Assembly: GCF_040149665.1 (NCBI RefSeq)
Contig: NZ_JBEFLP010000002.1
Span: 372,001-436,000 of the forward strand
Direction: 5' to 3'
DNA length: 64,000 nucleotides
Origin: Sulfitobacter sp. HNIBRBA3233
GTDB taxonomy: Bacteria > Pseudomonadota > Alphaproteobacteria > Rhodobacterales > Rhodobacteraceae
The position numbers and the translations under genes are program-made. The notes beneath the pieces were generated by a model. The model had not been told where the DNA came from and did not search any database. It saw only the letters and a list, made by a program, of their open reading frames with translations. This document shows, piece by piece, positions 27,940 to 37,349 of this stretch (positions are counted from its first letter, which is position 1; each line of letters opens with the position of its first letter).

Positions 27940-28942
27940 GGCGCAGCCGTGGATTGAGCACGACATAGAGCATGTCGACGAACAGATTGACCAAGGTAAA
28001 GATCAGCGCGAAGAGGATCACGATCCCCTGGATCAGCGGCAGGTCGCGGTTGATCACCGCGTCGATGGCCATGTTGCCCAGCCCCTCGTAGCTGAACAGG
28101 CGTTCGATAATCACCGTGCCCCCGATCAGGAAGGTGAACTGCACCCCGACCAGCGTCAGCGTCGGCAAGAGCGCGTTGGGCAGCGCTTCGCGGGTGATGA
28201 CCGTCCGTTCGCCGTAGCCTTTCGTGCGCGCCAGCGTGACGTAATCGAGGTTCATCGTTTCCTTCAGCGATTGCTTGAGCAACTGCGCGATGATCGCGGC
28301 CAGCGGAATCGCCAGCGCGAGCGCGGGCATGAACATATGCCCCAAGAGGTCAGCCACCACGTCCAGCCGCAGACGCAACAGGGCCTCGAACAGGAAGAAG
28401 TTGGTGGTGAAATCAATGTCGAGCGCGGGCGAGATGCGCCCCGAAATATGGAACACCGGCCACAGCACCCCGAAGAGCAGGATCAGCACAAGTCCCCAGA
28501 GGAAATCCGGAACCGAGAGCGCAATGCCCGCGCCCACGTCCACGGCCCCTTCGGTGCGGCTGTCCCGCCAGCGCGTTCCGACAAGCGCGAGCGCGCCACC
28601 CAGTGCGACGGCCATCAGGAGCGCCACGATGGACAGCTCGAGCGTTGCCGGCAGGCGTCCCAGCACCAGTTGGTCAACGGGCTGGCGCAGCGAGATCGAT
28701 GTGCCGAAATCCCCCTGTACAACACCGCCCAGCCAGATGAAGAACTGCTCGACGATGGATTTGTCGAACCCGTATTGCGCGTTCAGCCGTGCGATATCGG
28801 CATCGGTCGCACCGGGTGGCAACATCATCGCGATAGGGTTGCCGGGCACCACACGGATCACCACGAACACGATTACGGCCACGCCGAACAGTGTGATTGC
28901 CGTGGTCAGCAACCGAATGAGGATCGCTCTGAGGAGAGTCAT
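27932..28942 (-). CDS. Dipeptide-type ABC transporter permease (DppB-like)
   Basis: 336 residues. Starts with the typical N-terminal helix (AITLFGVAVIVFVVIRVVPGNP), then the periplasmic stretch and five more helices. The coupling region LDYVTLARTKGYGERTVITREALPNALLPTLT fits DppB/OppB. It follows the binding-protein gene after about 100 nt containing a GC-rich hairpin. Confidence 0.92.
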   Translation of the reverse strand: MTLLRAILIRLLTTAITLFGVAVIVFVVIRVVPGNPIAMMLPPGATDADIARLNAQYGFDKSIVEQFFIWLGGVVQGDFGTSISLRQPVDQLVLGRLPATLELSIVALLMAVALGGALALVGTRWRDSRTEGAVDVGAGIALSVPDFLWGLVLILLFGVLWPVFHISGRISPALDIDFTTNFFLFEALLRLRLDVVADLLGHMFMPALALAIPLAAIIAQLLKQSLKETMNLDYVTLARTKGYGERTVITREALPNALLPTLTLVGVQFTFLIGGTVIIERLFSYEGLGNMAIDAVINRDLPLIQGIVILFALIFTLVNLFVDMLYVVLNPRLRHA

Positions 28943-29002
28943 CTGGGTTTGATTTCTTTATCTCTTTGCAGGGCGGTTCTGCCGCGGCCTGGCGCGTCGG
29001 GA

Positions 29003-29018
29003 CGGCGCTGTTGCGCCG
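29003..29018. other. GC-rich stem-loop between binding-protein and permease genes
   Basis: CGGCGC (29003-29008) and GCGCCG (29013-29018) with a TGTT loop. On the transcribed minus strand no T-run follows, so it is not a classical terminator. It may protect the 3' end of the binding-protein mRNA. Confidence 0.35.
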
Positions 29019-29045
29019 CCCCCTTTTCGGTTCTGGTGCGCCCGG

Positions 29046-30572
29046 TCAGCTGCGTGTCATCAGGTGGGGCAGCAACGCGCCCGAGGCATGCGGCACCACA
29101 TTCACGCCGGCGACGTGTACGATTGGCTGGACGTATTGCAGCAGCGGAATGACCTCGGCGTTCTCCGCGATACGGCGGTCGACCTCTTTCCAGCCCGCGA
29201 TGCGTTTTTCCTCGTCCGCCTCGCCCCAGAGCGGCAGGATCGCGTTGAACGTATCCTCGCCGTCCCAGACCGAATGCGGCGAGGGGCCGAACATGGCAAA
29301 GCCCGTCGATGTGGTGGGATCCCCGACCGAGTTGCCCCAGTTGTAGAACGCCGCCGGTGCCAGCTGGTCCGCTGCACGCAGCTCGTAGTGTTTGGCGATC
29401 TCGTAAACCTCGATCTCGGCCTCGATGCCGACACGGCGCCACAGGCCGACAATGGCCTGTACCATCTCGTAGTCCTTCGGCTTGAAACCGCGGGTGGTCT
29501 GGATCGTGAATTTCACCGGGTTGTCGGGGCCGTAGCCCGACTCTGCCAGCAGCGCCTTGGCCTTTTCGGGATCGTAGGGCACTTTGATCGTCTCGTCGTA
29601 GGCGATGTAGTCCGGCGTTTGCAACGTGTCGATCGGCACGCCGTAGCCCGACAGAAGCCGGTCGATGATCAGCGATTTGTCGATGGCATGGGCCGCTGCC
29701 TTGCGCACGTTGGGATCGGTCATCACCTCGATGTCGTTGAGGAAGATCATCCCGATGTCCGACACCGGCGCCGCCGTGCCGACCAGCCCGTCCTTTGCCT
29801 TCAGGCGGTCGAATTCCTCGTAGGGGATTTCCAGTGTGACGTGGCTGTTGCCGCTTTCCACCTCGGCCACACGGCTGGCGGAATCGGTCACGAACTTGAT
29901 CGTCACGGTTTTGAATTCGGGCGCGCCGCCCCAGTAATCCTCGTGCGCTGTCAGCCGGACGAAGGCGTTGCGCTCGAACCGCTCCACCTTGTAGGGGCCG
30001 GACCCGACGGGGGCGGCCTCGAACCCTTCCGGGCCGACTTCCTCGTAATAGGCTTTCGGCAGCACGTAGCCGGTGAGGAAAGACATCCATTTGAAAAACG
30101 TGGGCTCGTATTCGGGCATGTCGGCTGTCACGCGATTGCCCTCGGCCTTCACGTTGGTGACCTTGCCCCAGATGAACTGGATCGGATTGCCGGTATCGGG
30201 ATTGCCCGCGCGGGTCAGCGACCACGCCACGTCCTCGGCGGTCAGCGGATCGCCGTTGTGCCATGTGACGCCCTCACGGACATCCATCCAGATGCTCTTG
30301 TTGTCGTCGGACCAGCCGTAGTCGGTGATGATCCCGGAGCCGAAGCTGAGGTCGGTGTTCTGCGGGATAAACAGATCGAACACCGACTGGTAGAACCCCT
30401 GGATCGTCGGGTTCACCGCCGAGGGGCCGACCGTCGGATCCCAGGAGGGCAGGTTTACGTTATAGGCGATGACGAGTTCGTCGATGTCCTGCGCAAAGCT
30501 GGGCAGGCCCACGGTGGTAAAGGCCGCGGCGGCTGCCGAGGTCTTCAGCAGGCTTCTTCTGGACAGTTTCAT
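29046..30572 (-). CDS. ABC transporter substrate-binding protein (family 5, dipeptide/oligopeptide type)
   Basis: 508 residues from ATG 30572, with GGGAGA upstream. The N-terminus SRRSLLKTSAAAAAF is a twin-arginine (Tat) signal, so export is probably in folded form. Body: SBP_bac_5 fold with ITDYGWSDDNKSIWMDVREG, VTWHNGDPLTAEDVAWSL and QTPDYIAYDET. Family members bind peptides but also many non-peptide ligands. It lies 38 nt after a CrtI-like oxidoreductase gene in the same operon and shares a divergent promoter with isatin hydrolase. I therefore infer an indolic or related substrate rather than a peptide, but the sequence does not prove this. Confidence 0.9.
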   Translation of the reverse strand: MKLSRRSLLKTSAAAAAFTTVGLPSFAQDIDELVIAYNVNLPSWDPTVGPSAVNPTIQGFYQSVFDLFIPQNTDLSFGSGIITDYGWSDDNKSIWMDVREGVTWHNGDPLTAEDVAWSLTRAGNPDTGNPIQFIWGKVTNVKAEGNRVTADMPEYEPTFFKWMSFLTGYVLPKAYYEEVGPEGFEAAPVGSGPYKVERFERNAFVRLTAHEDYWGGAPEFKTVTIKFVTDSASRVAEVESGNSHVTLEIPYEEFDRLKAKDGLVGTAAPVSDIGMIFLNDIEVMTDPNVRKAAAHAIDKSLIIDRLLSGYGVPIDTLQTPDYIAYDETIKVPYDPEKAKALLAESGYGPDNPVKFTIQTTRGFKPKDYEMVQAIVGLWRRVGIEAEIEVYEIAKHYELRAADQLAPAAFYNWGNSVGDPTTSTGFAMFGPSPHSVWDGEDTFNAILPLWGEADEEKRIAGWKEVDRRIAENAEVIPLLQYVQPIVHVAGVNVVPHASGALLPHLMTRS

Positions 30573-30610
30573 GGATGTCTCCCTGTTGTGGATCCCGTTG
30601 GGTTGTCTCG

Positions 30611-32179
30611 TCATTTGCCGACGAGTTTCTTGGCGAGGAAAGTTCCCGGCCCCGCGCCGGTCCCACCGCCGGGCCAGACGGCCGCACCGGTGTGGTAGAG
30701 TTTCTTGATCGGTGTCGTCCCGTCCGCGTAGCCGCGGGCGGGGCGGTTGTGGAAATGTTGGTGCAGGTGGTGGCTGCCGCAGACCTGATCTCCGCCGACC
30801 AGATTGGGGTTGTCGGCCTCAAGCTCCTGCGGCGAAACGATCCGCTGGCCCAGAATGCGCGATCGTGTGCCCGGTGCGTAGCTTTCCAGAATATCGAGCG
30901 CGCGATTGGCAAACGGCTCTGCGGCCCCGGTCCAGTCGGACGCGTCGATCGTGCCCGCCGCATCGCCTTTGATCTGCCCCGACGCCATGCGCACCTGAAG
31001 CCACAGCACATGCTTGCCCGCAGGCGCGCGCGAGGGATCGACGACAGTGGGCTGGCCCACGACGATCACCGGCTCGTCCGGCAGCAGGCCCGCGCGGGCC
31101 TGTGCGTGGGTGCGTGACATCTGCTCCAGCGACGGCGCGAGATGGACATAGGCAAACCTTTTCAGTTCCGCCGCGCGCCACGCGGGCAAAGCGTCCATCG
31201 CCAGATGGATCATCATGGTGCCCGGCGCATGCTGGAATTCCTGCATCGCGCGGTCGTGGCGGGCATCGCCGCTGCCACCCGTTAGCCGCAGTAGCGCCGA
31301 AGGCGACACGTTGGCAATAACGGCCTTGTCGGCCTCGAACGTGGTGCCATCGGCCAGCGTGATGCCCGAGGCCTTGCCACCGTGGTGGTTGATCGCCGTG
31401 ACATCCGCGTCGCAGATTACCTTGCCGCCGCGCGCCTCGATCATGGCGATCATCGCGCGGGTGGCGGTGTCGGCCCCGCCTTGTCCCAGCACCATCCCGA
31501 AGGCCTGGCCGGCCATCGCCTCGAGGTAGGGAAACACCGCCCCGCCCGCAACGTCCGGGGCGAAATCCAGATGCATCCCCCATGCGGCAAGCGTCGCTTT
31601 GATGTGCGGGCTCTCGAAGGTCTGGTCCAGCCAGTCGCGGGGAGACATGGTCAGGAAACGCCCCAGATCGGCGGTGCCCCCCGCGCCGCGTGCCCGCCAC
31701 GTCTTCCAGCCTAAAGATGCAAGTGCACGTAAATTCATCGGGCTGCCCAGAACCCCCAGAATCGCGTCGGCTTCTTTCGGGAAATCCGCTGTCAGCCGCT
31801 GCCATGCGGCTGCGTCATGGTCTGAAAATCCGCGTACCCGCGCGGTGGTCAGCGCCGCATCGTTCGACACACCCATCCAGCGCCCGTCGGGAAACAGCGA
31901 TGCGAACGGATTGCCAGTGGGCGCGAAAGCAAGGCCATGGCGCGATAATTCTGCTGCGTGATCAGTATGAAAGGCCGATCCGGCAAAAAGCGAGAGGTTC
32001 ATCGCGGCCCAATCGTGCCGGAAACCGGGCAAGGTATATTCGCCGGACCGCACGGCGCCCCCCGGCACGCTGTTGCGTTCAAAAACGGCGACCTTCCATC
32101 CCCGCGCTGCCATGTGGCACGCGCAGGCAAGGCTGTTGTGACCGCTGCCGATCAGGATTGCATCGAGGTCTTTCGTCAT
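30611..32179 (-). CDS. CrtI-like NAD(P)/FAD-dependent oxidoreductase (paralogue A)
   Basis: 522 residues from ATG 32179 (MTKDLDAILIGSG, GGGAAG just upstream); ATG 32191 is an alternative without a ribosome site. Phytoene-desaturase-like flavoprotein: dinucleotide motif ILIGSGHNSLACACHMAARG, then VFERNSVPGGAV; second FAD region GAAVWPGGGTGAGPGTFLA at the C-terminus. Family members dehydrogenate or isomerise hydrophobic substrates. It shares sequence landmarks with the oxidoreductase at 33088-34650 (GQPxxxDPSR, WLQ, IKGDAAGxID, NLVGGD), so the two are paralogues. It heads the leftward operon with the ABC transporter, divergent from isatin hydrolase. The substrate is unknown; an indolic compound is my inference. 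Confidence 0.85.
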   Translation of the reverse strand: MTKDLDAILIGSGHNSLACACHMAARGWKVAVFERNSVPGGAVRSGEYTLPGFRHDWAAMNLSLFAGSAFHTDHAAELSRHGLAFAPTGNPFASLFPDGRWMGVSNDAALTTARVRGFSDHDAAAWQRLTADFPKEADAILGVLGSPMNLRALASLGWKTWRARGAGGTADLGRFLTMSPRDWLDQTFESPHIKATLAAWGMHLDFAPDVAGGAVFPYLEAMAGQAFGMVLGQGGADTATRAMIAMIEARGGKVICDADVTAINHHGGKASGITLADGTTFEADKAVIANVSPSALLRLTGGSGDARHDRAMQEFQHAPGTMMIHLAMDALPAWRAAELKRFAYVHLAPSLEQMSRTHAQARAGLLPDEPVIVVGQPTVVDPSRAPAGKHVLWLQVRMASGQIKGDAAGTIDASDWTGAAEPFANRALDILESYAPGTRSRILGQRIVSPQELEADNPNLVGGDQVCGSHHLHQHFHNRPARGYADGTTPIKKLYHTGAAVWPGGGTGAGPGTFLAKKLVGK

Positions 32180-32195
32180 ATCTTCCCGCATTCTG

Positions 32196-32267
32196 TTAAG
32201 AAGATAATTGCAAATGCATATAATCCTGTCTAGCATTGAATCAGCAACCGGAGCGCGAATAACGCGC
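32196..32267 (+). promoter_or_regulatory. Divergent promoter region of the isatin-hydrolase locus
   Basis: A perfect -10 hexamer TATAAT at 32219-32224 lies 17 bp after TTAAGA (32196-32201), a fair -35. TGCA-AA-TGCA dyad symmetry overlaps the -10 side. GCGCG (32253-32257) and CGCGC (32263-32267) form an inverted repeat just before the ribosome site. The MarR protein encoded in the rightward operon is the obvious candidate ligand-controlled repressor. Confidence 0.45.
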
Positions 32268-32290
32268 CCAAGCCTCAGGGAGATCAGAAA

Positions 32291-33082
32291 ATGAGCGCAT
32301 CGGAAGTCGTAGGCCAGTTGGGGGCGATGCTTGCCTCTGGCGGAGTGGAAGTGGTGGATTGTTCGGGCGTCTTGGGACCGGATACGCCGATCCTGCAGTT
32401 GCCGCCGGATTTTGCGAAGAACACGCCGAAGGTCGAGATCCACAAGATCTCGGAATACGACAATGACGGCCCTTTCTTCGCGTGGAACTGGATGGTTCTG
32501 GGCGAACATTCCGGCACGCATTTCGATGCGCCCCACCACTGGATCACCGGCAAGGATTACGATGACGGCTATACCGACAGTCTGGATGTCCAGCGGCTTG
32601 TCGCGCCGGTCAACGTCATCGACTGTTCCAAGGAAAGCGCCGAGAACGAGGACTTCCTGCTGACCGCCGATGGCGTGAAAGCCTGGGAGAAAGAGCACGG
32701 CGAGATCGGTGCCGGCGAATGGGTCGTGATGCGCACCGACTGGGACAGCCGTGCGGATGACGAAGCGAAATTCCTCAACGCGGACGACACCGGGCCACAT
32801 TCGCCCGGGCCGACACCCGACTGCATCGAGTATCTGCTGAGCAAGAAGATCGTCGGCTGGGGCACCCAGTGCATCGGCACCGACGCAGGTCAGGCCGGCG
32901 GGATGGAGCCTCCCTATCCGGCGCACAACCTTCTGCACCGCGACAACTGTTTCGGTCTGGCAAGCCTTGCCAACCTCGACAAGCTGCCCGCGAAAGGCGC
33001 GATCCTGATTGCCGCCCCGTTGAAGATCAAGAACGGCACCGGCTCTCCGATCCGCGCACTCGCGCTGGTGCCAAAAGGCTGA
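32291..33082 (+). CDS. Isatin hydrolase (Mn-dependent cyclase family)
   Basis: 263 residues. Cyclase/kynurenine-formamidase fold with the metal motif HSGTHFDAPHHW at 73-84: His73, His77 and Asp79 as metal ligands and His83 as the likely general base. The whole chain (VEVVDCSGVLGP, ILQLPPDFAKNTPKVEIHKI, GPFFAWNWMVLGEHSG, CIGTDAGQAGG) agrees closely with the structurally characterised isatin hydrolase of Labrenzia as I remember it, much more than with KynB. It opens the lactam of isatin (indole-2,3-dione) to isatinate in the cytoplasm. RBS AGGGAGA; first gene of the rightward operon. Kynurenine formamidase is the alternative, but kynureninase and dioxygenase genes are absent here. Confidence 0.88.
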   Translation: MSASEVVGQLGAMLASGGVEVVDCSGVLGPDTPILQLPPDFAKNTPKVEIHKISEYDNDGPFFAWNWMVLGEHSGTHFDAPHHWITGKDYDDGYTDSLDVQRLVAPVNVIDCSKESAENEDFLLTADGVKAWEKEHGEIGAGEWVVMRTDWDSRADDEAKFLNADDTGPHSPGPTPDCIEYLLSKKIVGWGTQCIGTDAGQAGGMEPPYPAHNLLHRDNCFGLASLANLDKLPAKGAILIAAPLKIKNGTGSPIRALALVPKG

Positions 33083-33087
33083 GCGGC

Positions 33088-34650
33088 GTGGCGGCGGTCG
33101 ATCACCTGATCATCGGGTCGGGCATCAACGCCCTTGTCGCGGCGGCGATGCTGTCGCGCAAGGGCGACAGCGTGCTCGTGATCGAACGCGAGGACCGGAT
33201 CGGCGGATGCATGTTCACCTCGGATGCGGTGACGCGGCCCGGATTTCATCACGATGTCATGGCCGCGACCTTCGTTCTGTTCCTGACCGGACCGGCGCAT
33301 GAGGCGCTGGGCGAGGATCTGGCAAAGCACGGTCTGGAGTTCTGCCACACCGCCACACCCACCGCCGCCCTGCGTCCCTCGGGCGAGGCGACAGTTCTGC
33401 ACATGGACCGCGAGGCGAATGTCGCGGCCTTCAACGCCTGCGCGCCCGGCGACGGGGATCAGCACCGTCAGGATGTCGGCAAGGTCGAGGCCGACGCCGA
33501 TTTCCTGTTTGCGCTTCTGGGCCAGCCCCTATGGTCGCGCCAGACGGCGGCCCTGCTGGCCAAGCAGGCGTGGAAACGCGGGATCGTGCCGTTGAAGGAA
33601 TGGTTCGGCGAAGCGCTTGAGCCTTCGCGGGGCTGGCTCGAGACGCGCTATGACAGTGCGGCGGTTCAGGCGCTCTGGGCGCCGTGGGTCCTGCACGTGG
33701 GTCTGACACCTGAGGCGAGCTACGGCGGGCAGATGTCGCGTGTCATCGCCTTCGCGCTGGAGGCGGCGGGCGCACCGATCGTCAAGGGCGGCTCGGGCAT
33801 GGCGGCGGAAGCCTTCCGCAAACTGATCGAGGCGAACGGGGGCGAAATCCGCACCGGAACCGAAGCCGCCAAGATCATCGTGCGCGGTGGAAAGGCGCGG
33901 GGTGTGCAGACCGCCAAGGGTGAGGTCATCGACGCCAGAAACGTGATCGCAAGCACGGCACCCGGGCAGCTCTACGACACTCTCTTGCAAGAGGCGGCGC
34001 CGCCGCAGCAGCGCAAGAAATTCCGCCACGGACGCGGAAACTTCCAGCTTCATTACGCCATCGACGGCGATCCCGACTGGATCGGTGAGGGGCTGGAAGA
34101 CGTGGCACTGATCCATCTGACCGACGGCATCGATGCCGTCTCGAAATCCTGCAACGAGGCGGAGCGCGGCATGCTGCCCGCAACCCCCACCATCTGCGTG
34201 GGACAGCCACACCGGCTGGATCCGTCGCGATGCCCCGAGGGCAAGGGGATCCTGTGGCTGCAAATCCCGGACGCGCCCGTCACCATCAAGGGGGACGCGG
34301 CGGGCCAGATCGACACGGTGCCGGAGTGGACCGAGGCGATGCGCGACGCCTATGCAGACCGGATCGAGGGCATTCTTGCGGCCCACATCCGCAACTGGGA
34401 CGCGATCAAGCTGGCGCGCCGCGCCTATTCCCCCGCTGATCTGGAAGCGATGAACGTCAATCTGGTGGGGGGCGATCCCTACGGCGGGGCCTGCGCGCTG
34501 GACCAGTTCTTTGTTTTCCGCCCCTACGCGGGGCAGGTCAATAACGCGACACCGGTCAAGAACCTCTATCACATCGGGGCCTCGACACATCCCGGTCCGG
34601 GGCTGGGCGGCGGGTCGGGCTTGAACGTGGCGCGGGGGCTGGGCGCGTGA
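33088..34650 (+). CDS. CrtI-like NAD(P)/FAD-dependent oxidoreductase (paralogue B)
   Basis: 520 residues starting at GTG 33088, five bases after the isatin hydrolase stop. FAD motif HLIIGSGINALVAAAMLSRK, VIEREDRIGGCMF, substrate/FAD region GGSGMAAEAFRKLIEANGG and the C-terminal GASTHPGPGLGGGSGLNVA. Same family and nearly the same length as the oxidoreductase at 30611-32179; the pair flanks the isatin hydrolase gene. It could form a heteromer with paralogue A or act on a successive intermediate, such as oxidation at the indole C2/C3 side that ends in isatin. This is inference; no residue reveals the substrate. The marR start overlaps its stop by 4 nt. Confidence 0.85.
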   Translation: MAAVDHLIIGSGINALVAAAMLSRKGDSVLVIEREDRIGGCMFTSDAVTRPGFHHDVMAATFVLFLTGPAHEALGEDLAKHGLEFCHTATPTAALRPSGEATVLHMDREANVAAFNACAPGDGDQHRQDVGKVEADADFLFALLGQPLWSRQTAALLAKQAWKRGIVPLKEWFGEALEPSRGWLETRYDSAAVQALWAPWVLHVGLTPEASYGGQMSRVIAFALEAAGAPIVKGGSGMAAEAFRKLIEANGGEIRTGTEAAKIIVRGGKARGVQTAKGEVIDARNVIASTAPGQLYDTLLQEAAPPQQRKKFRHGRGNFQLHYAIDGDPDWIGEGLEDVALIHLTDGIDAVSKSCNEAERGMLPATPTICVGQPHRLDPSRCPEGKGILWLQIPDAPVTIKGDAAGQIDTVPEWTEAMRDAYADRIEGILAAHIRNWDAIKLARRAYSPADLEAMNVNLVGGDPYGGACALDQFFVFRPYAGQVNNATPVKNLYHIGASTHPGPGLGGGSGLNVARGLGA

Positions 34651-35129
34651 ATGACGCACGGCCCATCCCGCAGGCCCGCGATCCGCGCCTTGGCGAAATG
34701 GGGCTGGAGAATTTCCCGCCCTATTTGATGAACCGCATCATGGGCCGCTACAACGCTGCCCTCCAGGAAGAGATGACAGCGCTGGGCCTGACCACGCCGC
34801 AGATGCGGTCGCTGGCGGTACTGTCGGTCATCGACGGCCCGCTGATCCGCGATCTTGCGGTCTATGCGGTGGTACAGCCGTCAACGCTCAGCCGGGCGCT
34901 GGACGCGCTCGAGAAAAGCGGCCTGATCCGGCGCGAGACAGACACGACCGACAGCCGCGCGACCCGCGTGTTCCTGACCGAGGAGGGCCGGCAGGCCTAT
35001 GACCGGATGTGGCCGCTGATGGCCACCGCCTACGGCGAGATGTTCAAGGGCGTCGAAGACGCCGAGCGGCAGGCGTTTATCGCCACACTGCAAAAGATAC
35101 TGCGCAACGTGCGCGTTCACGATTTTTGA
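34647..35129 (+). CDS. MarR family transcriptional regulator (isatin/indole locus)
   Basis: 160 residues from GTG 34647, overlapping the oxidoreductase stop (GTGA). Winged-helix DNA-binding region about 55-115: RDLAVYAVVQPSTLSRALDALEKSGLI with the wing RRETDTTDSRATRVFLTEEG. MarR proteins commonly bind aromatic carboxylates or their CoA thioesters. Being inside the operon, it probably autoregulates the divergent promoter near 32.2 kb. Confidence 0.9.
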   Translation: MNDARPIPQARDPRLGEMGLENFPPYLMNRIMGRYNAALQEEMTALGLTTPQMRSLAVLSVIDGPLIRDLAVYAVVQPSTLSRALDALEKSGLIRRETDTTDSRATRVFLTEEGRQAYDRMWPLMATAYGEMFKGVEDAERQAFIATLQKILRNVRVHDF

Positions 35130-35144
35130 GAACGGAGGTTTCCC

Positions 35145-37349
35145 ATGGCGGAACGGTCTTTCAAGGCTGAGGTCGAACACCTGCGTAAGGGCGAGGGCGA
35201 TGTATTCACCGGTGAAGGGATCCTCGCCATCACCAAGGCGCTGTTGGAAAACGGTGTGGGTTATGTGGGGGGCTATCAGGGCGCGCCGATCAGCCACCTG
35301 ATGGATGTTCTGGCCGATGCCGAGGATCTGATGGGCGAACTGGGCGTCCGGTTCGAGGCAAACGCATCCGAGGCCGCCGCTGCGGCGATGCTGGCCGCAT
35401 CGGTCCACTACCCGATCCGGGGGGCCGTGACCTTCAAGGGACCGGTGGGGGTGAACGTGGCCTCCGACGCGCTGGCGAACCTGTGTTCGTCCGGCGTCAA
35501 CGGCGGCGCGCTGATCATCGTGGGCGAAGACTACGGCGAGGGCAGTTCCATCATGCAGGAACGCAGCCACGGCTTTGCGATGAAATCGCAGTTCTGGTTG
35601 TTGGACCCGCGTCCGAACCTGCCCAGCATCGTCAAGGCGGTCAAAGACGGTTTCGAGTTGTCCGAGGCATCCAACACGCCGGTGATGCTGATGGTGCGCA
35701 TCCGGTCGTGCCACGTGACCGGCAGCTTTGCCTGCCGCGACAACGTCGCCCCCGCGCTGACGATGAAGGACGCGATCGCCAACCCGCAGTCGGATTTCAA
35801 CCGCGTCGTGCTGCCGCCGATGAGCTATATCCACGAGCAGGACAAGATAAACAACCGCTGGCCGGCCGCAGAAAAATACATCCAGGACAATGGCCTGAAC
35901 GAGGTGTTCGGCCCCGAGGACGCGCGTCTTGGCATCGTGGTGCAGGGGGGCATGTACAACGGTGTCATCCGCGCGCTGCAACGTCTGGGGCTGGCGGATA
36001 TCTTCGGCAATACCGAAGTGCCGATCTACTGCCTGAACGTGACCTATCCGATTGTCCGCGACGAATTCGACCGCTTCTGCGCGGGCAAGGATCACGTGCT
36101 GGTGGTCGAGGAAGGCCAGCCCGAACATATCGAACAGCAACTCGGCTCGTTCCTCTACAGGTCGGGCGCGTCGCTGAAGCTCTACGGCAAGGACGTTCTT
36201 CCGATGGCGGGGGAATACACCGGTCAGGTCATGCTCGACGGGTTGACCGCGTTCCTGAAACAGGCCGCCCCCGAGATGCTGCCCGATCAGGTCCGCGCAC
36301 CCAATGTCGAGGCGCCGGAAATTCCCGACCTGTCCAAGACTGTGCCCATCCGCCCACCGGGGTTTTGCACGGGCTGTCCCGAACGTCCGATCTTTGCGGG
36401 GATGAAACTGGTCGAACAGGAATTGGGCAAGCACCAGATCACCGCCGACATCGGATGCCACCTTTTCGGTTCGCTGCCACCGTTCGAGATGGGCGGCGCC
36501 ACCATGGGCTACGGCCTTGGGCCCGCTGCGAACGCCGCTTTCGACGGCGGCGGCGAGAGGCGCGCGATCTCGATCCTCGGGGACGGCGGGTTCTGGCACA
36601 ACGGCCTGAGCAGCAGCATCGGCAACATGGTCTTCAACAAGTCCGACAATGTGGTGATGATCGTCGACAACTATTATTCCGCGGCCACCGGCGGACAGGA
36701 CATCATGTCGTCGCGGGCCAGCAACGATACGAAATCCACCAACAATCCCATTACCAAGGCGCTGAAGGGTGTGGGCGTCGAATGGATCCGGCAGATCGAC
36801 CGGACCTACGATGTCGCCAAGGTGCGCGATACCCTGCGCGAGGCGCTGACGACCGATTTCAAGGGACCGAAAGTGATCGTGGCCTCCTCGGAATGCATGT
36901 TGAACAAGCAGCGCCGCGAGAAACCCATCCGCGCCAAGGCCATCAAGGACGGGCGGCGTGTGGACGTGCCGCGCTTTGGCATCGACGAGGATGTCTGCAC
37001 CGGCGATCACGCCTGCATCCGCCTGTCGGGCTGCCCGTCTTTGTCACTGAAAAAGCTTGATGATCCGCTGCGCGACGACCCCATCGCCCAAATCGACCAG
37101 ACTTGCGTCGGATGCGGCAACTGCGGCGAGGTGGCGGATGCCGCCGTGCTGTGCCCGTCGTTCTACCGCGCCGATGTCGTTCACAATCCGAAAGGGTTCG
37201 AGGCTTGGCGCGCAGGGGTCAGATCGAAGGTCATCTCGTGGCTCCAGTCGCGGCGCGACGGAAAACGCCTGCGGCTCAGTGGCGAGGCCGTGGCGACGCA
37301 GGAGGGTGCGCGTGCCACACCGCAGCCGCCGATGGGGGCGATGACATGA
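35145..37349 (+). CDS. iorA: Indolepyruvate:ferredoxin oxidoreductase alpha subunit (IorA); candidate isatinate oxidoreductase
   Basis: 734 residues, somewhat longer than classical IorA (about 600-650). It has an N-terminal domain (GYVGGYQGAPISHLMDVL), a TPP-binding domain (GFCTGCPERPIF, ADIGCHLFGSLPPFEMGG, SILGDGGFWHNG) and a C-terminal two-cluster ferredoxin region near 615-670 (CTGDHACIRLSGCPS and CVGCGNCGEVADAAVLCPS). It decarboxylates a 2-oxoacid and transfers the acyl group to CoA, with electrons leaving to ferredoxin. In the operon of isatin hydrolase, the 2-oxoacid could be isatinate (2-aminophenylglyoxylate), giving 2-aminobenzoyl-CoA. That is my inference; indolepyruvate remains possible. 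Starts after GGAGG; stop overlaps iorB by 4 nt. Confidence 0.88.
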   Translation: MAERSFKAEVEHLRKGEGDVFTGEGILAITKALLENGVGYVGGYQGAPISHLMDVLADAEDLMGELGVRFEANASEAAAAAMLAASVHYPIRGAVTFKGPVGVNVASDALANLCSSGVNGGALIIVGEDYGEGSSIMQERSHGFAMKSQFWLLDPRPNLPSIVKAVKDGFELSEASNTPVMLMVRIRSCHVTGSFACRDNVAPALTMKDAIANPQSDFNRVVLPPMSYIHEQDKINNRWPAAEKYIQDNGLNEVFGPEDARLGIVVQGGMYNGVIRALQRLGLADIFGNTEVPIYCLNVTYPIVRDEFDRFCAGKDHVLVVEEGQPEHIEQQLGSFLYRSGASLKLYGKDVLPMAGEYTGQVMLDGLTAFLKQAAPEMLPDQVRAPNVEAPEIPDLSKTVPIRPPGFCTGCPERPIFAGMKLVEQELGKHQITADIGCHLFGSLPPFEMGGATMGYGLGPAANAAFDGGGERRAISILGDGGFWHNGLSSSIGNMVFNKSDNVVMIVDNYYSAATGGQDIMSSRASNDTKSTNNPITKALKGVGVEWIRQIDRTYDVAKVRDTLREALTTDFKGPKVIVASSECMLNKQRREKPIRAKAIKDGRRVDVPRFGIDEDVCTGDHACIRLSGCPSLSLKKLDDPLRDDPIAQIDQTCVGCGNCGEVADAAVLCPSFYRADVVHNPKGFEAWRAGVRSKVISWLQSRRDGKRLRLSGEAVATQEGARATPQPPMGAMT

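Noticed and set aside
32291..33082. Kynurenine formamidase (KynB) assignment
   Set aside because: The cyclase-family motif fits both, but the full-length resemblance is to isatin hydrolase, and no kynurenine-pathway partner is encoded nearby.
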